From Candidatus Flavonifractor merdipullorum (GTDB lineage Bacteria > Bacillota > Clostridia > Oscillospirales > Oscillospiraceae), in NCBI GenBank assembly GCA_019114165.1, contig DXGA01000084.1:1-42542 (forward strand): DNA of 42,542 bases. Reading direction: 5' to 3'. The notes under the pieces are model-generated. The model searched no databases and was not told where the DNA came from. It saw only the letters and a list, made by a program, of their open reading frames with translations. Position 1 is the first letter of the stretch, and the number at the start of each line of letters is the position of its first letter. This document shows, in pieces, positions 1-9,655 of the stretch. The translations under genes were made by a program, and so were the position numbers.

Positions 1-80
1 GTTTTTCGCGGTTTTCATACCGCTCAGCCTCAATTTCAAGCTCTTTTCTGAACCGTTCCGCGTCTCACGCGAACTCGTTT

Positions 81-109
81 ATTTTAACACGCGCATCTCG
101 CTTTGTCAA
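81..109 (-). promoter_or_regulatory. Sigma-A-type promoter P-proximal, reading leftwards out of the window
   Basis: Minus strand TTGACA (104-109), 17-nt spacer, TAAAAT (81-86), preceded by an A-tract (TTCTGAAAAAAG). Confidence 0.75.
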
Positions 110-207
110 GCACTTTTTTCAGAAGTCTTTCGGAAGTCCGTCCAGGTTCCCCTCGGTTTCCTCCGCCCTTTCTTCTGTTTTCGTGCCCTCTCGCAAGGCG
201 CTCAGAT

Positions 208-236
208 AGAATACCACTCCGCACCCCATTTGTCAA
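208..236 (-). promoter_or_regulatory. Second tandem sigma-A-type promoter, reading leftwards
   Basis: Minus strand TTGACA (231-236), 17-nt spacer, TATTCT (208-213), with the same upstream motif TTCTGAAAAAAG. Confidence 0.7.
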
Positions 237-278
237 CACCTTTTTTCAGAAATTTTCATCTTTCCGAAACTGCATAAG

Positions 279-313
279 AAAACGGAGTCCCTCACGATCT
301 GAGAGACTCCGTT
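279..313 (-). terminator. Rho-independent terminator of secG
   Basis: AACGGAGTC...GACTCCGTT stem followed by TTTTCTT on the minus strand. Confidence 0.7.
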
Positions 314-323
314 CTGATTGCGA

Positions 324-560
324 TTACAGCAGGCACACGATCAGGCTCAACAGCATGAAGCCGATGGCCAGCCACTTGGTCCAGCGAGCCAGCTTGGCAT
401 CCCAGCCCTTGGCCTTGTTCTTGGCCATGAAGGTATCCGCCACACCGGCGATGGCGCCGGAGAGGCCGGCACTCTTGCCGGACTGCAGGATCACGACACA
501 GATCAGGATGACAGCGAAGATCACCTGGATGATCGTGAGCACGAGTTTCGCGATTTCCAC
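324..560 (-). CDS. secG: Preprotein translocase subunit SecG
   Basis: VEIAKLVLTIIQVIFAVILICVVILQSGKSAGLSGAIAG: typical two-TM SecG. GTG start preferred, with GAAAGGAAAG upstream. Confidence 0.9.
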   Translation of the reverse strand: MEIAKLVLTIIQVIFAVILICVVILQSGKSAGLSGAIAGVADTFMAKNKAKGWDAKLARWTKWLAIGFMLLSLIVCLL

Positions 561-693
561 GTTTACATCTTTCCTTTCCGCCCCACAAGGGGTACTGATC
601 CAAGGGTTTCCCCTTGTTGAGCGCAAAGTATCCGCGCCCACGACATGTAATTCATATATTAGCACAGTCGTGTCTGGATTTCAAGCGGTTTTT

Positions 694-2706
694 TCACTTT
701 CCCCGCACCATCCGCCTTGCTCCGGCGCAGGTTGCCCCAAAGTACGCACCATAAACCAAAAGGATAATAACCGCCGTCGTCACGGTGGACGAGACTGCAT
801 CCAGCTTGCCCAGCTGCTGGATCACCTCGTTTGCCGCCTTGATGCCTACAATGGAATGGACGATGGCCAGGGACAACGGCAGGAAAAAGGCCAGGAAGAT
901 CTGGGTATAGACCGACCGGTCCCGCATGTTCTCCTCCACGCCCAAGCGGGACAGCACCTGATACCGCTGGAGATTGTCCGCCGCCTGGGAGAGCTGCTGA
1001 AGGGCCAATACTGCCGCGGAAGTGACCAGAAAGATGATGCCCAGATAGAGTCCCAGGAAGAGCACCAGCAATTTTGTGCCCATGGCTTCCATATACTCCG
1101 TCTGTTTGGTGGAAAAGCTCATGCTGTATCCGGAGCCTTTCTCCGTCAGTTTGTCCTGAAAGTCAAAGTAGCTGTCCCACAACCGATCTTCCGTCTCGTC
1201 CTCCGCGCCCTTCGGATAATTGCCCGCCAGAAACAGGTCCATAATAGAAATTTCCTCCGGCTGGATAGACTCCATCACATCGTCCGGCAAAACAAACACC
1301 GTGCTGATGCTGCTGGAGGTGGTATAAAGCGCCCCTGTGTGGCAGAACTCCGGATCTGCCCTTAAAACCTGACCGCCCACTTCCAGCGTCTTCCCTTCCT
1401 TCCAGCCGTCCTTCTGCTGGTCCATGTATTCCTCCGGTTCCGTGCCGACGGCAAGGCCGTAGCGCTCCGGCGCCAGGGTCATGGGCGCTTCGCCCTGGAG
1501 GGCAAGCAGCTCGTTGAAGTCAGAGAGGGATATGGTATAGAGAAACATGGTCCCCCACTTCTCTTTTGTCTCTCCCTCTATCCGGAGGACGGGGCGCTGG
1601 ACGATGACATATTCCTCCAGACAGGTATCCAGATCAAATCCCGCGTCTTTCATGCACTGGGCCATGTCCTCGGCGGTAAAGTCGTCCATCTCTACAAAGA
1701 GGGTCATATCCACCGGGGCCTGACGGTCCGCCTTGCCCTCCACCGTCAGATTCACACCCACCGAACAGGCCGTCACGCCGATGGCCAGCAATAACAGCAG
1801 ACAAACCACCGTCATGGAGAGGTAATTGGTATTGATGGATGCGTTGAACTGCCGCAGCACAAAACAGTTGAGCCCCCGGTAATAAAAGCGCCGGTTTCCC
1901 TTGCACAGCTTCAGCAGAAAACCGGACAGAGAGCGGAAAAAGAGCAGGGTGCCCACCGTTCCCATGGCCAGCATCACCCAAAAGAGTTCATCCACCCGTA
2001 ATAATCCCCGGCGGAGCAGCATGGCATAGGCCACGGCCAGCAGCACCACCCCCACGATGAGCATGACCGCCGACGCGGTGACGCTCCGCAGCCGGAGCTG
2101 TTGGTTCTCCCGCTGGGCGCGGAGCAGGTCAATGAGTTTTTTCCGGGATACGGTAACGGCGTTGAAGAGCATCACCAATAAAAACATGATGGCGAAGTAA
2201 AGGACGGTTTTCCCCACGCCTTTCCAGGAGAACACAAAGCTGAATTCCTCTACTACCACCTGAAAGAGGCTTGCCGTAAAGGCGGAGAGCAGCTGGGCAG
2301 CCAGAAACCCCATCAAAAGCCCCGCCGCCAGGGCCAGCAGCCCAATGCAAAGGGTCTCCAGAAAGAGGATGATGGACACATTCCGCTGGGTCATTCCCAA
2401 CAGGAGATACGTGCCCAGCTCCTTTTTCCGGCGGCGGAGCATGAAATGGTTGGCGTAGAGGATGAGACAGGCCAGCACCACCACCACAAAGACCGAGATC
2501 ACATCCACCAGCCGCAAAATCACGCCGGTATAATTGACGTTGCGGCCGTTTGCGGCCAGCGCCTCCATGACCCACTGGTTTTCCAGCGAGTTAAAGACGT
2601 AAAAGACGCACACGCCGAACATAAGGGTAAGGAAATAGAGGGTATAATCCCGCACGCTGCGGCGCACGTTGCGCAGAGCCAGTTTACAGAACATCGCCCG
2701 AGTCAC
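694..2706 (-). CDS. FtsX-like ABC transporter permease, BceB-type
   Basis: 670 aa, multiple TM segments with a large extracellular region, next to a LolD/BceA-like ATPase and a two-component system. Confidence 0.85.
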   Translation of the reverse strand: MTRAMFCKLALRNVRRSVRDYTLYFLTLMFGVCVFYVFNSLENQWVMEALAANGRNVNYTGVILRLVDVISVFVVVVLACLILYANHFMLRRRKKELGTYLLLGMTQRNVSIILFLETLCIGLLALAAGLLMGFLAAQLLSAFTASLFQVVVEEFSFVFSWKGVGKTVLYFAIMFLLVMLFNAVTVSRKKLIDLLRAQRENQQLRLRSVTASAVMLIVGVVLLAVAYAMLLRRGLLRVDELFWVMLAMGTVGTLLFFRSLSGFLLKLCKGNRRFYYRGLNCFVLRQFNASINTNYLSMTVVCLLLLLAIGVTACSVGVNLTVEGKADRQAPVDMTLFVEMDDFTAEDMAQCMKDAGFDLDTCLEEYVIVQRPVLRIEGETKEKWGTMFLYTISLSDFNELLALQGEAPMTLAPERYGLAVGTEPEEYMDQQKDGWKEGKTLEVGGQVLRADPEFCHTGALYTTSSSISTVFVLPDDVMESIQPEEISIMDLFLAGNYPKGAEDETEDRLWDSYFDFQDKLTEKGSGYSMSFSTKQTEYMEAMGTKLLVLFLGLYLGIIFLVTSAAVLALQQLSQAADNLQRYQVLSRLGVEENMRDRSVYTQIFLAFFLPLSLAIVHSIVGIKAANEVIQQLGKLDAVSSTVTTAVIILLVYGAYFGATCAGARRMVRGK

Positions 2707-3451
2707 CTCCCAGCAAGGTCACCACTTCAATGATCCGGTTAAAAAAGGCTTTGCGGCTGCTTTCTCCCCGCACCAGTTCGGTAAAGGCCCGACCATCCTT
2801 GATAAACAGGATACGGTGGCAGTAGCTGGCGGTAAAGGCGTCGTGGGTAACCATGAGAATGGTGGTCTGCCGGGCGTGGTTGAGGGCTTCGAACCGGTCC
2901 AGCAGCAGCCGGGCGGCTTTGGAGTCCAGCGCGCCGGTGGGTTCGTCGGCCAGCACCAGGGCCGGGTCGGTAATGATGGCCCGGGCGGCCGCCGTCCGCT
3001 GGCACTGCCCACCCGACATCTGATAGGGGTATTTGTGCAGGCAGTCCTCGATCTCCAGCAGCCGGGCGCTTTCTCTCACTTTTTGTTCGATTTCGTGCGG
3101 GGGCCGTTTCTGAATGGACAGCGCCAGGGCAATGTTTTCAAAGGCCGTCAGGGTATCCAGCAAGTTACAGTCCTGAAAGATGAACCCCAGCTTTTCCCGC
3201 CGGAAGCGGGAGAGGGCGGCAGGACGCAGGGTGGTGATTGTGTCGCCGCCCACGGTGATGGTGCCGGCGGTGGGGCGGTCGATGGTGGCGATACAGTTGA
3301 GCAGGGTGGTCTTACCGGAGCCGGACGCACCCATGATGCCCACAAATTCGCCCTGTTCCACCGAAAGACTCAAATCGTCAATGGCGCGGGTCACACTGCC
3401 CCGGCTGCCGTAGTATTTTTGCAGATGGGATACCGTCAGGATGGGTTCCAT
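2684..3451 (-). CDS. ABC transporter ATP-binding protein, BceA/LolD-type
   Basis: Walker A GASGSGKTT, signature SGGQ, Walker B LVLADEPTGALD. Start MEPILTV behind AGGAGG. Confidence 0.93.
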   Translation of the reverse strand: MEPILTVSHLQKYYGSRGSVTRAIDDLSLSVEQGEFVGIMGASGSGKTTLLNCIATIDRPTAGTITVGGDTITTLRPAALSRFRREKLGFIFQDCNLLDTLTAFENIALALSIQKRPPHEIEQKVRESARLLEIEDCLHKYPYQMSGGQCQRTAAARAIITDPALVLADEPTGALDSKAARLLLDRFEALNHARQTTILMVTHDAFTASYCHRILFIKDGRAFTELVRGESSRKAFFNRIIEVVTLLGGDSGDVL

Positions 3452-3537
3452 GGGACATTCCTCCTTTTCTGCTCCCATTTTACCTCACCGCTTCGGGCGG
3501 AGCCATCGAAGTCCATTACGATAAGGTGACAATTTTG

Positions 3538-4557
3538 TCAGCTTTCTTTGCCGGGCAGGTGGAATTCTCCCCGTGGGAAGGTGAGCACCATCGCCGTCCC
3601 CCCTGTTTCAGGGCAAAGCGCCCGCACGTTGAGTCCCAGCCGGGCGCACAGCTGGGCAACCAGATAAAGCCCCAGACCGGTGGAGCGTTTCCCCAGCGTT
3701 CTGCCGTTTTCGCCGGTAAATCCCTTTTGGAAAATCCGGGGCAGATCGCTCTTGGGGATACCCGGCCCATTGTCGGCCACGGTCAACTCCACCGCCTGAG
3801 GCAGGATAGCGCAGGAAAAGGACAGTTTCGGGCTGGGGCCATGGTACTGGATGGCGTTGATAATAAGCTGACCCAGAATAAACTCCACCCATTTGGCGTC
3901 GGTGTAGACGGTGGCCTCCCAGTCGCCCAGCTCCAGGGCAAATCCGGCGGCGATGAGGGGCCGGGCATACTTGCCCACCGTGCGGCGCACCGCGTCCCGG
4001 AGGGACATGGCGCGGACCAGGTAATCCCGCTCCACCGCGCCGCTGCGGGCATAAAAAAGGGCCTGCTCCACATAGCCGTCGATGGCAAAGAGGGCTTCTT
4101 CCATCCGGTCGGCCAGCGGTCCCGGGTAATTCTCCAGCGCCAGCCGGGCGGTGGCAATGGGGGTCTTGATCTCATGGACCCAGGTCTCCACATATTCCCG
4201 ATAGTCCCGGTTTTCCCGATGGGCGGCGGCCAGCTTTCCATTCATCTCCCGCTCGGACTGGTCCATCAGGTCCCACAGCACCGCCCCTTCCCAAAAATCC
4301 GGACGTTCCAGCAGGGCGGCCCGGCGGGTGCCGTCCAGTTCTTCCTCCAGTTCATTTGCTTTCCGGTAAAAGGGCGCTTTGCAGGCGTACTCCCACACCA
4401 GCGGTCCCACCACGCACAGCACGCAGACCGCCGACAAAAAGGCAATGGGCTTCCACGAAAGTCCCAGCGCCCCCAAGAGTGCCGCCAGGAAAGCCAGAAT
4501 AAACATCAGCCCCAATAAATGGGGCAATTTGTCCCTTATAAATGGTTTTATAAACAT
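3538..4557 (-). CDS. Sensor histidine kinase, BceS-like intramembrane-sensing type
   Basis: Two N-terminal TMs, HEIKTP H-box, ADNGPGIP and GLGLYL ATPase motifs. Start MFIKPF. Confidence 0.88.
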   Translation of the reverse strand: MFIKPFIRDKLPHLLGLMFILAFLAALLGALGLSWKPIAFLSAVCVLCVVGPLVWEYACKAPFYRKANELEEELDGTRRAALLERPDFWEGAVLWDLMDQSEREMNGKLAAAHRENRDYREYVETWVHEIKTPIATARLALENYPGPLADRMEEALFAIDGYVEQALFYARSGAVERDYLVRAMSLRDAVRRTVGKYARPLIAAGFALELGDWEATVYTDAKWVEFILGQLIINAIQYHGPSPKLSFSCAILPQAVELTVADNGPGIPKSDLPRIFQKGFTGENGRTLGKRSTGLGLYLVAQLCARLGLNVRALCPETGGTAMVLTFPRGEFHLPGKES

Positions 4558-5222
4558 AGCTGATACCCCTGACCCCGGCGGGTGACCAAGGCGTCGGACA
4601 GTCCGATGCTCTCCAGCTTTTTGCGCAGCCGGGCCATGTTGACGGTGAGGGTGTTGTCGTCCACAAAGGAATCGTTCTGCCACAGGGCGGCCATCAGGGC
4701 GTCCCGGGATAAAATCTCTCCCGGACGCTGGAGCAGCGTCTGGAGCAGCCGGGCTTCATTGCGGGTCAGCTCAGTCTCTTTTCCATGCGCGGCGGTGATC
4801 CCCCGCCCCAGATCGAGAGACAGCGGACCGCAGCGCAGGGCCGGACGTTCTCCGGCGGGATAGGCTCTTTGCAGAAGCCGGGCCATCCGGGCCAGCAGGA
4901 TCTGGGTATGGTACGGCTTGGTGAGGAAGTCGTCAGCCCCCAGATTCATGCTCATCAGCTCGTCCAGCTCGGTATCCCGGCTGGTGACCACCATAATGGG
5001 CACGTCGGACCGCTCCCGCAGGGTGCGGCACACATGAAAGCCGTCATACCGGGGCAGATTCAAATCCAGCAGCACCAGCTGCGCCCCCCAATTCAGCGCC
5101 TGCCCGGCCACGTCCTCAAACTCCGCGGCGCTGCCGCAGCAGTAGCCGTACCGCTCCAGCAAGGTGGTCAGCTCTTCCCGGATGCCCGGGTCATCCTCCA
5201 CCAGAAAGACACGGTATGCCAT
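4548..5222 (-). CDS. OmpR/PhoB-family response regulator
   Basis: Receiver domain MAYRVFLVEDDPGI...LVLLDLNLPRYDG plus C-terminal winged helix. Overlaps the kinase gene by 10 nt. Confidence 0.92.
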   Translation of the reverse strand: MAYRVFLVEDDPGIREELTTLLERYGYCCGSAAEFEDVAGQALNWGAQLVLLDLNLPRYDGFHVCRTLRERSDVPIMVVTSRDTELDELMSMNLGADDFLTKPYHTQILLARMARLLQRAYPAGERPALRCGPLSLDLGRGITAAHGKETELTRNEARLLQTLLQRPGEILSRDALMAALWQNDSFVDDNTLTVNMARLRKKLESIGLSDALVTRRGQGYQLCL

Positions 5223-5223
5223 C

Positions 5224-6381
5224 TCAACCTCCGGTAACAAGCCGCCACACGGCGTCCTGTACATAGTCCATCTCCTCAAAGGTGCTGAACGGTCCGGTGG
5301 AAAATCGGACGGTACCTTGGGGATAGGTGCCGATGGTCTGGTGGGCGGTGGGGGCGCAGTGAAGGCCGCAGCGGGTGGCGATACCGTACTCCTGCTCCAG
5401 CCGGAAGGCCATCTCTCCGTTGTCCCCCTTCAGAAAGTCCACCGATACCACGCCGGTGCGGCGGCTGAGGTCGTCGGTTCCGGTGACCCGGAAGGCATCG
5501 CACTCCAGCTCCTTGAGCCGCGCCCAGAGATGAAGTCCCACCTTGTGGGCGTGGCGGCGCAGCTTGTCTCCTTCCTGCTCCAGATAGGAGAGGGCGGCGT
5601 GGAGGCCGTAGATCCCGGGCAGATTCAAGGTGCCCGCCTCCAGCTTGTCGGGGAGAAACTCAGGCATCTCCAGCGAGTGGGACACGCTGCCGGTGCCTCC
5701 CGCCAGCAGAGGGGTGATGCGCCCGGCCAGTTCGTCACTGAGGATCAGCCCGCCGATGCCCTGAGGACCCAATAACCCCTTGTGTCCCGGAAAGGCCAGG
5801 GCGTCTATGTGCATCTCTTTCATGTTCACCGGCACCATGCCAACGGTCTGGGCGCCGTCCACCAAAAAGGGGATGCCGTGGGCACGGCACAATTCTCCCA
5901 CCTGAGCGATGGGCTGGATAGTGCCGCAGACGTTGGAAGCGTGGCTCATGATCAGGGCGTCGGCTCCCTTTGCAATCAGTTGTTCGCACGCTTCCAGTTT
6001 GAGCGCGCCGGTCTCATCACAGGGCAGGAAAACTACTTCCACCCCTTCCCTTTGGAGCTGGGTCAGCGGCCGGAGCACGGCGTTATGCTCCATGGTGGTG
6101 GTGAGGACCCGCTGGCCGGGACGCAGCAGTCCCTTGAGCAGCAGGTTGAGGGAAGCGGTCGCGCCGGAGGTAAAGATCACATTGCGCGCGCCGAAACCGC
6201 CCAACATGGCGTTGAGCTGCTCTCTGGTCTCCAGCACCAGCGCGGCGGCGTCATAGGCGGCCTGATAACCGCCGCGGCCGATGTTGCACCCCACGTCATT
6301 GATAAAATGGGCCATGGCCTCCCCCACGCCCGGGGCTTTGGGGTAAGAAGTGGCTCCGTTATCCAGATAGACCTTCCGCAT
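5224..6381 (-). CDS. Cysteine desulfurase family (aminotransferase class V), TIGR01977/EF2568-like
   Basis: MRKVYLDNGATSYPKAPGV..., MSHASNVCGT, PGHKGLLGPQGIGGL. Start at MRKVYLD. Confidence 0.85.
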   Translation of the reverse strand: MRKVYLDNGATSYPKAPGVGEAMAHFINDVGCNIGRGGYQAAYDAAALVLETREQLNAMLGGFGARNVIFTSGATASLNLLLKGLLRPGQRVLTTTMEHNAVLRPLTQLQREGVEVVFLPCDETGALKLEACEQLIAKGADALIMSHASNVCGTIQPIAQVGELCRAHGIPFLVDGAQTVGMVPVNMKEMHIDALAFPGHKGLLGPQGIGGLILSDELAGRITPLLAGGTGSVSHSLEMPEFLPDKLEAGTLNLPGIYGLHAALSYLEQEGDKLRRHAHKVGLHLWARLKELECDAFRVTGTDDLSRRTGVVSVDFLKGDNGEMAFRLEQEYGIATRCGLHCAPTAHQTIGTYPQGTVRFSTGPFSTFEEMDYVQDAVWRLVTGG

Positions 6382-6400
6382 AAAGCATTTCCTCCGTTGT

Positions 6401-7600
6401 TCAGAGCTGATTTTCGGTGGCGGGCAGTATGGTACACTGGGCCTCCGACAGGCCGTCCAGCAGGCTGGACAAGCCCTGGGCGGTGGCGGCGCTCCCATCC
6501 AGGGTGAGGTAGACCCGGCCGCTCCGGCTCTCCATCTGCCGGAGGATGGTGCGGGTGGGAAGGGTTCCGCGGCTTGGCCGTCCGTCCACGCTCTCGCTCC
6601 ACAGCGTCCACCCCTGGGCCGTCAGGGTGTCCTCCTCCCCTCCTTCGGCCAGTGCAATATGACTGCGGTACCACGCCGTCTGACGCAGCACACGGTTTCC
6701 CTCTTCCAGTGTCTCCAGCAGGTTCTCCGTGTCTCCGGCGATCAGGCCCACACTGTGTCCGTCTCCCAGCACACTGCGCACCGCCGCTCTGTTCTCCTCC
6801 AGCGTATCCGCCGGGAAGAGGAAGAGGGCGTACAGCCGTCGGGCCGCCAGGGTATTCAGAATGGTATCCAGTCCCGCCGTATCCTCACAGCGGAAGGCAA
6901 GCACCACATCAGGACCTTCTCCCGGCTCCTGAGGTTCCGGGTCTTCCGGCGTCTGACTGACCACCGGCGGCGCGGTGGTCACGCCGCCGGGCAGAGGCCC
7001 CACGGTAGGCACCGGGGCAGGCGTGGGGGTGGGGGTGAGACTCTGGATGTAGTTATCATACCGGTCCTGCATATAGGTGGCCGCCGCGTCCAGAAAGGCC
7101 GCGTCCGAAAGGGCGGAACTGCTGCTCCGGATGCGGATCAGATCGCCGGCGGTGCGGGTGGCGGTATAGGTATACTGAAGGCCGAAGACCCGGCACACGG
7201 AGCTTGCCGGCACATAGACCTTTTCATAGCGGATGATGGCACGCATGGACTGGGCTTCCTTCTGTCCGTCTTTGGTGAGGAAGCAGCTCTGCTCCAGCAG
7301 ATCAAAGGTGAGGTAGGTGCCGCTGCGGCTGTACAGGGTCAGCCGGTAGGTATCGTCGGACTTTTCCTGTCCGTAGAACACCCCCAGATCCACACCGGTA
7401 ATGGTACGGTCGAAGGCGGTATAGGGAATGTAAATGGTGCCGTTTACATTGACGGGCATATTGGTGGGGGTAAGTTCATTGTCCATAAAGCGCTCGTTGA
7501 GGGCCAGCTGATAGACCTTGATATCCACCGCGTCCGCCCGGGGCGACAGCCCCAGCAAGAGCACCAGAATCACAGCCATGGTAAGAAGGCGTCTTTTCAC
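6401..7600 (-). CDS. Secreted protein with copper-amine-oxidase-N-like stalk domain and divergent deacetylase-like C-terminal region
   Basis: Signal peptide MKRRLLTMAVILVLLLGLSPRADA, CuAO-N-like repeats, Pro/Thr linker TPTPTPAPVPTV, C-terminal VVLAFRCEDTAGLDTILNTLAAR. Confidence 0.55.
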   Translation of the reverse strand: MKRRLLTMAVILVLLLGLSPRADAVDIKVYQLALNERFMDNELTPTNMPVNVNGTIYIPYTAFDRTITGVDLGVFYGQEKSDDTYRLTLYSRSGTYLTFDLLEQSCFLTKDGQKEAQSMRAIIRYEKVYVPASSVCRVFGLQYTYTATRTAGDLIRIRSSSSALSDAAFLDAAATYMQDRYDNYIQSLTPTPTPAPVPTVGPLPGGVTTAPPVVSQTPEDPEPQEPGEGPDVVLAFRCEDTAGLDTILNTLAARRLYALFLFPADTLEENRAAVRSVLGDGHSVGLIAGDTENLLETLEEGNRVLRQTAWYRSHIALAEGGEEDTLTAQGWTLWSESVDGRPSRGTLPTRTILRQMESRSGRVYLTLDGSAATAQGLSSLLDGLSEAQCTILPATENQL

Positions 7601-7635
7601 GGAACACCCCTCCTTTCTCTCCCTAATAGTAACAC

Positions 7636-7674
7636 AGCGGACGGCTTCCCGGCAAGAACCGGGGGCCGTCCGCT
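7636..7674. terminator. Hairpin between the MATE gene and the deacetylase-like gene, possibly a terminator
   Basis: Perfect 10-bp arms AGCGGACGGC/GCCGTCCGCT. U-tract is weak. Confidence 0.4.
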
Positions 7675-7689
7675 GTACGGGAAAAAACG

Positions 7690-9069
7690 TCAGATTTTTT
7701 TGAGCGCTTTGCGGAACTGGAAGAAGAAAAGCACGGCGGTAAAGGTCACCGCCAGGGCGTCGGCCACCGGCTCGGCCAGATAGACGGCGGTGGTCTTGTC
7801 CACCCCGATCATGCCGGGCAGGAAGGCGGGCAGGAGGTAGATCAGGGGGATGAGCAATACGAATTTACGCATCACCGCCACGGTAATGGAGGACTTGGCC
7901 TTACCCAGGGCGGTAAAGGTCATCTGACAGGCCATCTGGATGCCAAAGAGGCACATCACCGCCATATAGATCCGCAGCGCCCGGCCGGTAAAGGCCACCA
8001 GTTCGGCATTGGGGGTAAAGATGGAGGCGAACGCCTGGGGGAATAGCATGACCAGCGCCCACAGGAGGGTGGAATAGGCAAGGCTCACTTTCAGCAGGAG
8101 GAAGTAGGTATCTTTCACCCGCTTTGCGCTGCGCGCGCCGTAATTATAGCTGATGATGGGCTGGGCGCCCTGGCCCAGACCCTGGAGGGGCAGCATGGCA
8201 AACTGCATTACGCTGGTGAGAATGGTCATGGCGCCCACGGCGATATTCCCGCCGTAATCCCGCAGAGAGGAGTTGAAGCAGACCGAAATGACACTCTCAC
8301 TGGCCTGCATGATGAAGGTCGCCAGTCCCAGGGCCAGAGATGGCCCCACAACGCCCCAGCGGAGGCGAAGGTTCCGGGGCCGGATGCGAAGGATGGTACG
8401 TTTCCCCAGCAGGAAGGACACCACCCACAGGCAGGACACCGCCTGAGAGAGGACGGTAGCCAGCGCCGCGCCCTTGACGCCCATGCCAAATCCGAAGATA
8501 AAAATGGGGTCCAGCACGATGTTGCACACCGCGCCGATGAGGACGGAGAGCATACCGGTCTTTGCAAAGCCCTGGGCGGTAATAAAGGCGTTCATACCCA
8601 GCGTCAGCTGGACAAAGAGGGTGCCCATGGCGTAGATGTTCATATAATCGGTGGCATAACCGATGGTCTCCGGGGTAGCGCCGAAGGCCAGCAAAAAGCT
8701 CCGTCCGCCCATCAGCAGCACCACGGTAAGGAGGGCGGACACCAGGATCTGGAGCAAAAAGCAGTTGCCCAGGATCTCTTCTGCCGATTCATTGTCCTTG
8801 CGTCCCATGGCAATGGAGGACCGGGGCGCGCCGCCGTTGCTCACCAGGGCGGCAAAGGCAGAGACGATCATGATGAGGGGCATACAAACGCCCACACCGG
8901 TCAGCGCCATTGCGCCCTCCTCGGGAATGTGGCCGATGTAAATACGGTCCACGATGTTATAGAGCATGTTGATGATCTGGGCCGTCACCGTGGGAACCGC
9001 CAGGCGCACCAGCAGCTTTCCCACCGGTTCGGTGTCCAGAAAACTGTTTTTCTCTATCTGTCCTTCCAC
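7690..9069 (-). CDS. MATE family efflux transporter
   Basis: 459 aa, polytopic: LLVRLAVPTVTAQIINMLYNIVDRIYIGHIPE. Confidence 0.92.
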   Translation of the reverse strand: MEGQIEKNSFLDTEPVGKLLVRLAVPTVTAQIINMLYNIVDRIYIGHIPEEGAMALTGVGVCMPLIMIVSAFAALVSNGGAPRSSIAMGRKDNESAEEILGNCFLLQILVSALLTVVLLMGGRSFLLAFGATPETIGYATDYMNIYAMGTLFVQLTLGMNAFITAQGFAKTGMLSVLIGAVCNIVLDPIFIFGFGMGVKGAALATVLSQAVSCLWVVSFLLGKRTILRIRPRNLRLRWGVVGPSLALGLATFIMQASESVISVCFNSSLRDYGGNIAVGAMTILTSVMQFAMLPLQGLGQGAQPIISYNYGARSAKRVKDTYFLLLKVSLAYSTLLWALVMLFPQAFASIFTPNAELVAFTGRALRIYMAVMCLFGIQMACQMTFTALGKAKSSITVAVMRKFVLLIPLIYLLPAFLPGMIGVDKTTAVYLAEPVADALAVTFTAVLFFFQFRKALKKI

Positions 9070-9506
9070 TTTTGCTTCATTCCTTCCATTGCATTTTGGG
9101 AGATGCGCCGGTTCATCTCCCAGTACGTTTTTTTCTCTTCCGGGTCAAATCCGGCAAAAAGCCCCTGCTGAAAGCGCCGGGTCATCCGCTCCAGGTCAGG
9201 CCGGATGACGTCGGCCCCGCTGGTCAGCGCGAGGTGGATGCGCCGGTGGTCCTTTTCGTCCTGCTGACGGGTGAGGAGTCCCTTTTGGATCAGGCTCTCC
9301 ACCCCCTGAGAGACGTTTCCCTTGGGCAGCATGCGCAGTTCCACAATATCGCTGGCCGTATCCCGGCCGGGATTATTGTGGAGAAAGGCCAGGATATCCA
9401 ATTCGATGGGGCTGAGCCCGTGGCGCTGACAGACCTCTTTTTTGAGCGCGGCGTGAAATTTCAGTACCCGCCGGATCCCCAGAAGCAGTTCTGTGTGGTT
9501 GGTCAT
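9054..9506 (-). CDS. MarR family transcriptional regulator
   Basis: LSPIELDILAFLHNNPGRDTASDIVELRMLPKGNVSQGVESLIQKGLLTRQQDEKDHRRIHLALT. Confidence 0.9.
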   Translation of the reverse strand: MTNHTELLLGIRRVLKFHAALKKEVCQRHGLSPIELDILAFLHNNPGRDTASDIVELRMLPKGNVSQGVESLIQKGLLTRQQDEKDHRRIHLALTSGADVIRPDLERMTRRFQQGLFAGFDPEEKKTYWEMNRRISQNAMEGMKQKWKDR

Positions 9507-9522
9507 TTCCGCCTCCTAAACA

Positions 9523-9578
9523 GTTCTTTTTAGAACAATTAACAGTTTCTATTGTATCACTCTCCCACGCCTTGTCAA
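9523..9578 (-). promoter_or_regulatory. marR promoter with candidate MarR operator
   Basis: Minus strand TTGACA (573-578), 16-nt spacer, TACAAT (551-556). Downstream palindrome GTTCT-TTTT-AGAAC at 9523-9536. Confidence 0.65.
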
Positions 9579-9655
9579 GGTCTGCCTCTGGACTTTGGGA
9601 GCGGCTTTGGATAAAATGGTAGAAACAGATGAAACGGAAAGAAAGGGAAGGTTTT

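Noticed and set aside
103-1365. 420-aa plus-strand ORF overlapping promoters, secG and the BceB-like permease
   Set aside because: Composition and overlap with clear minus-strand genes indicate a chance ORF.
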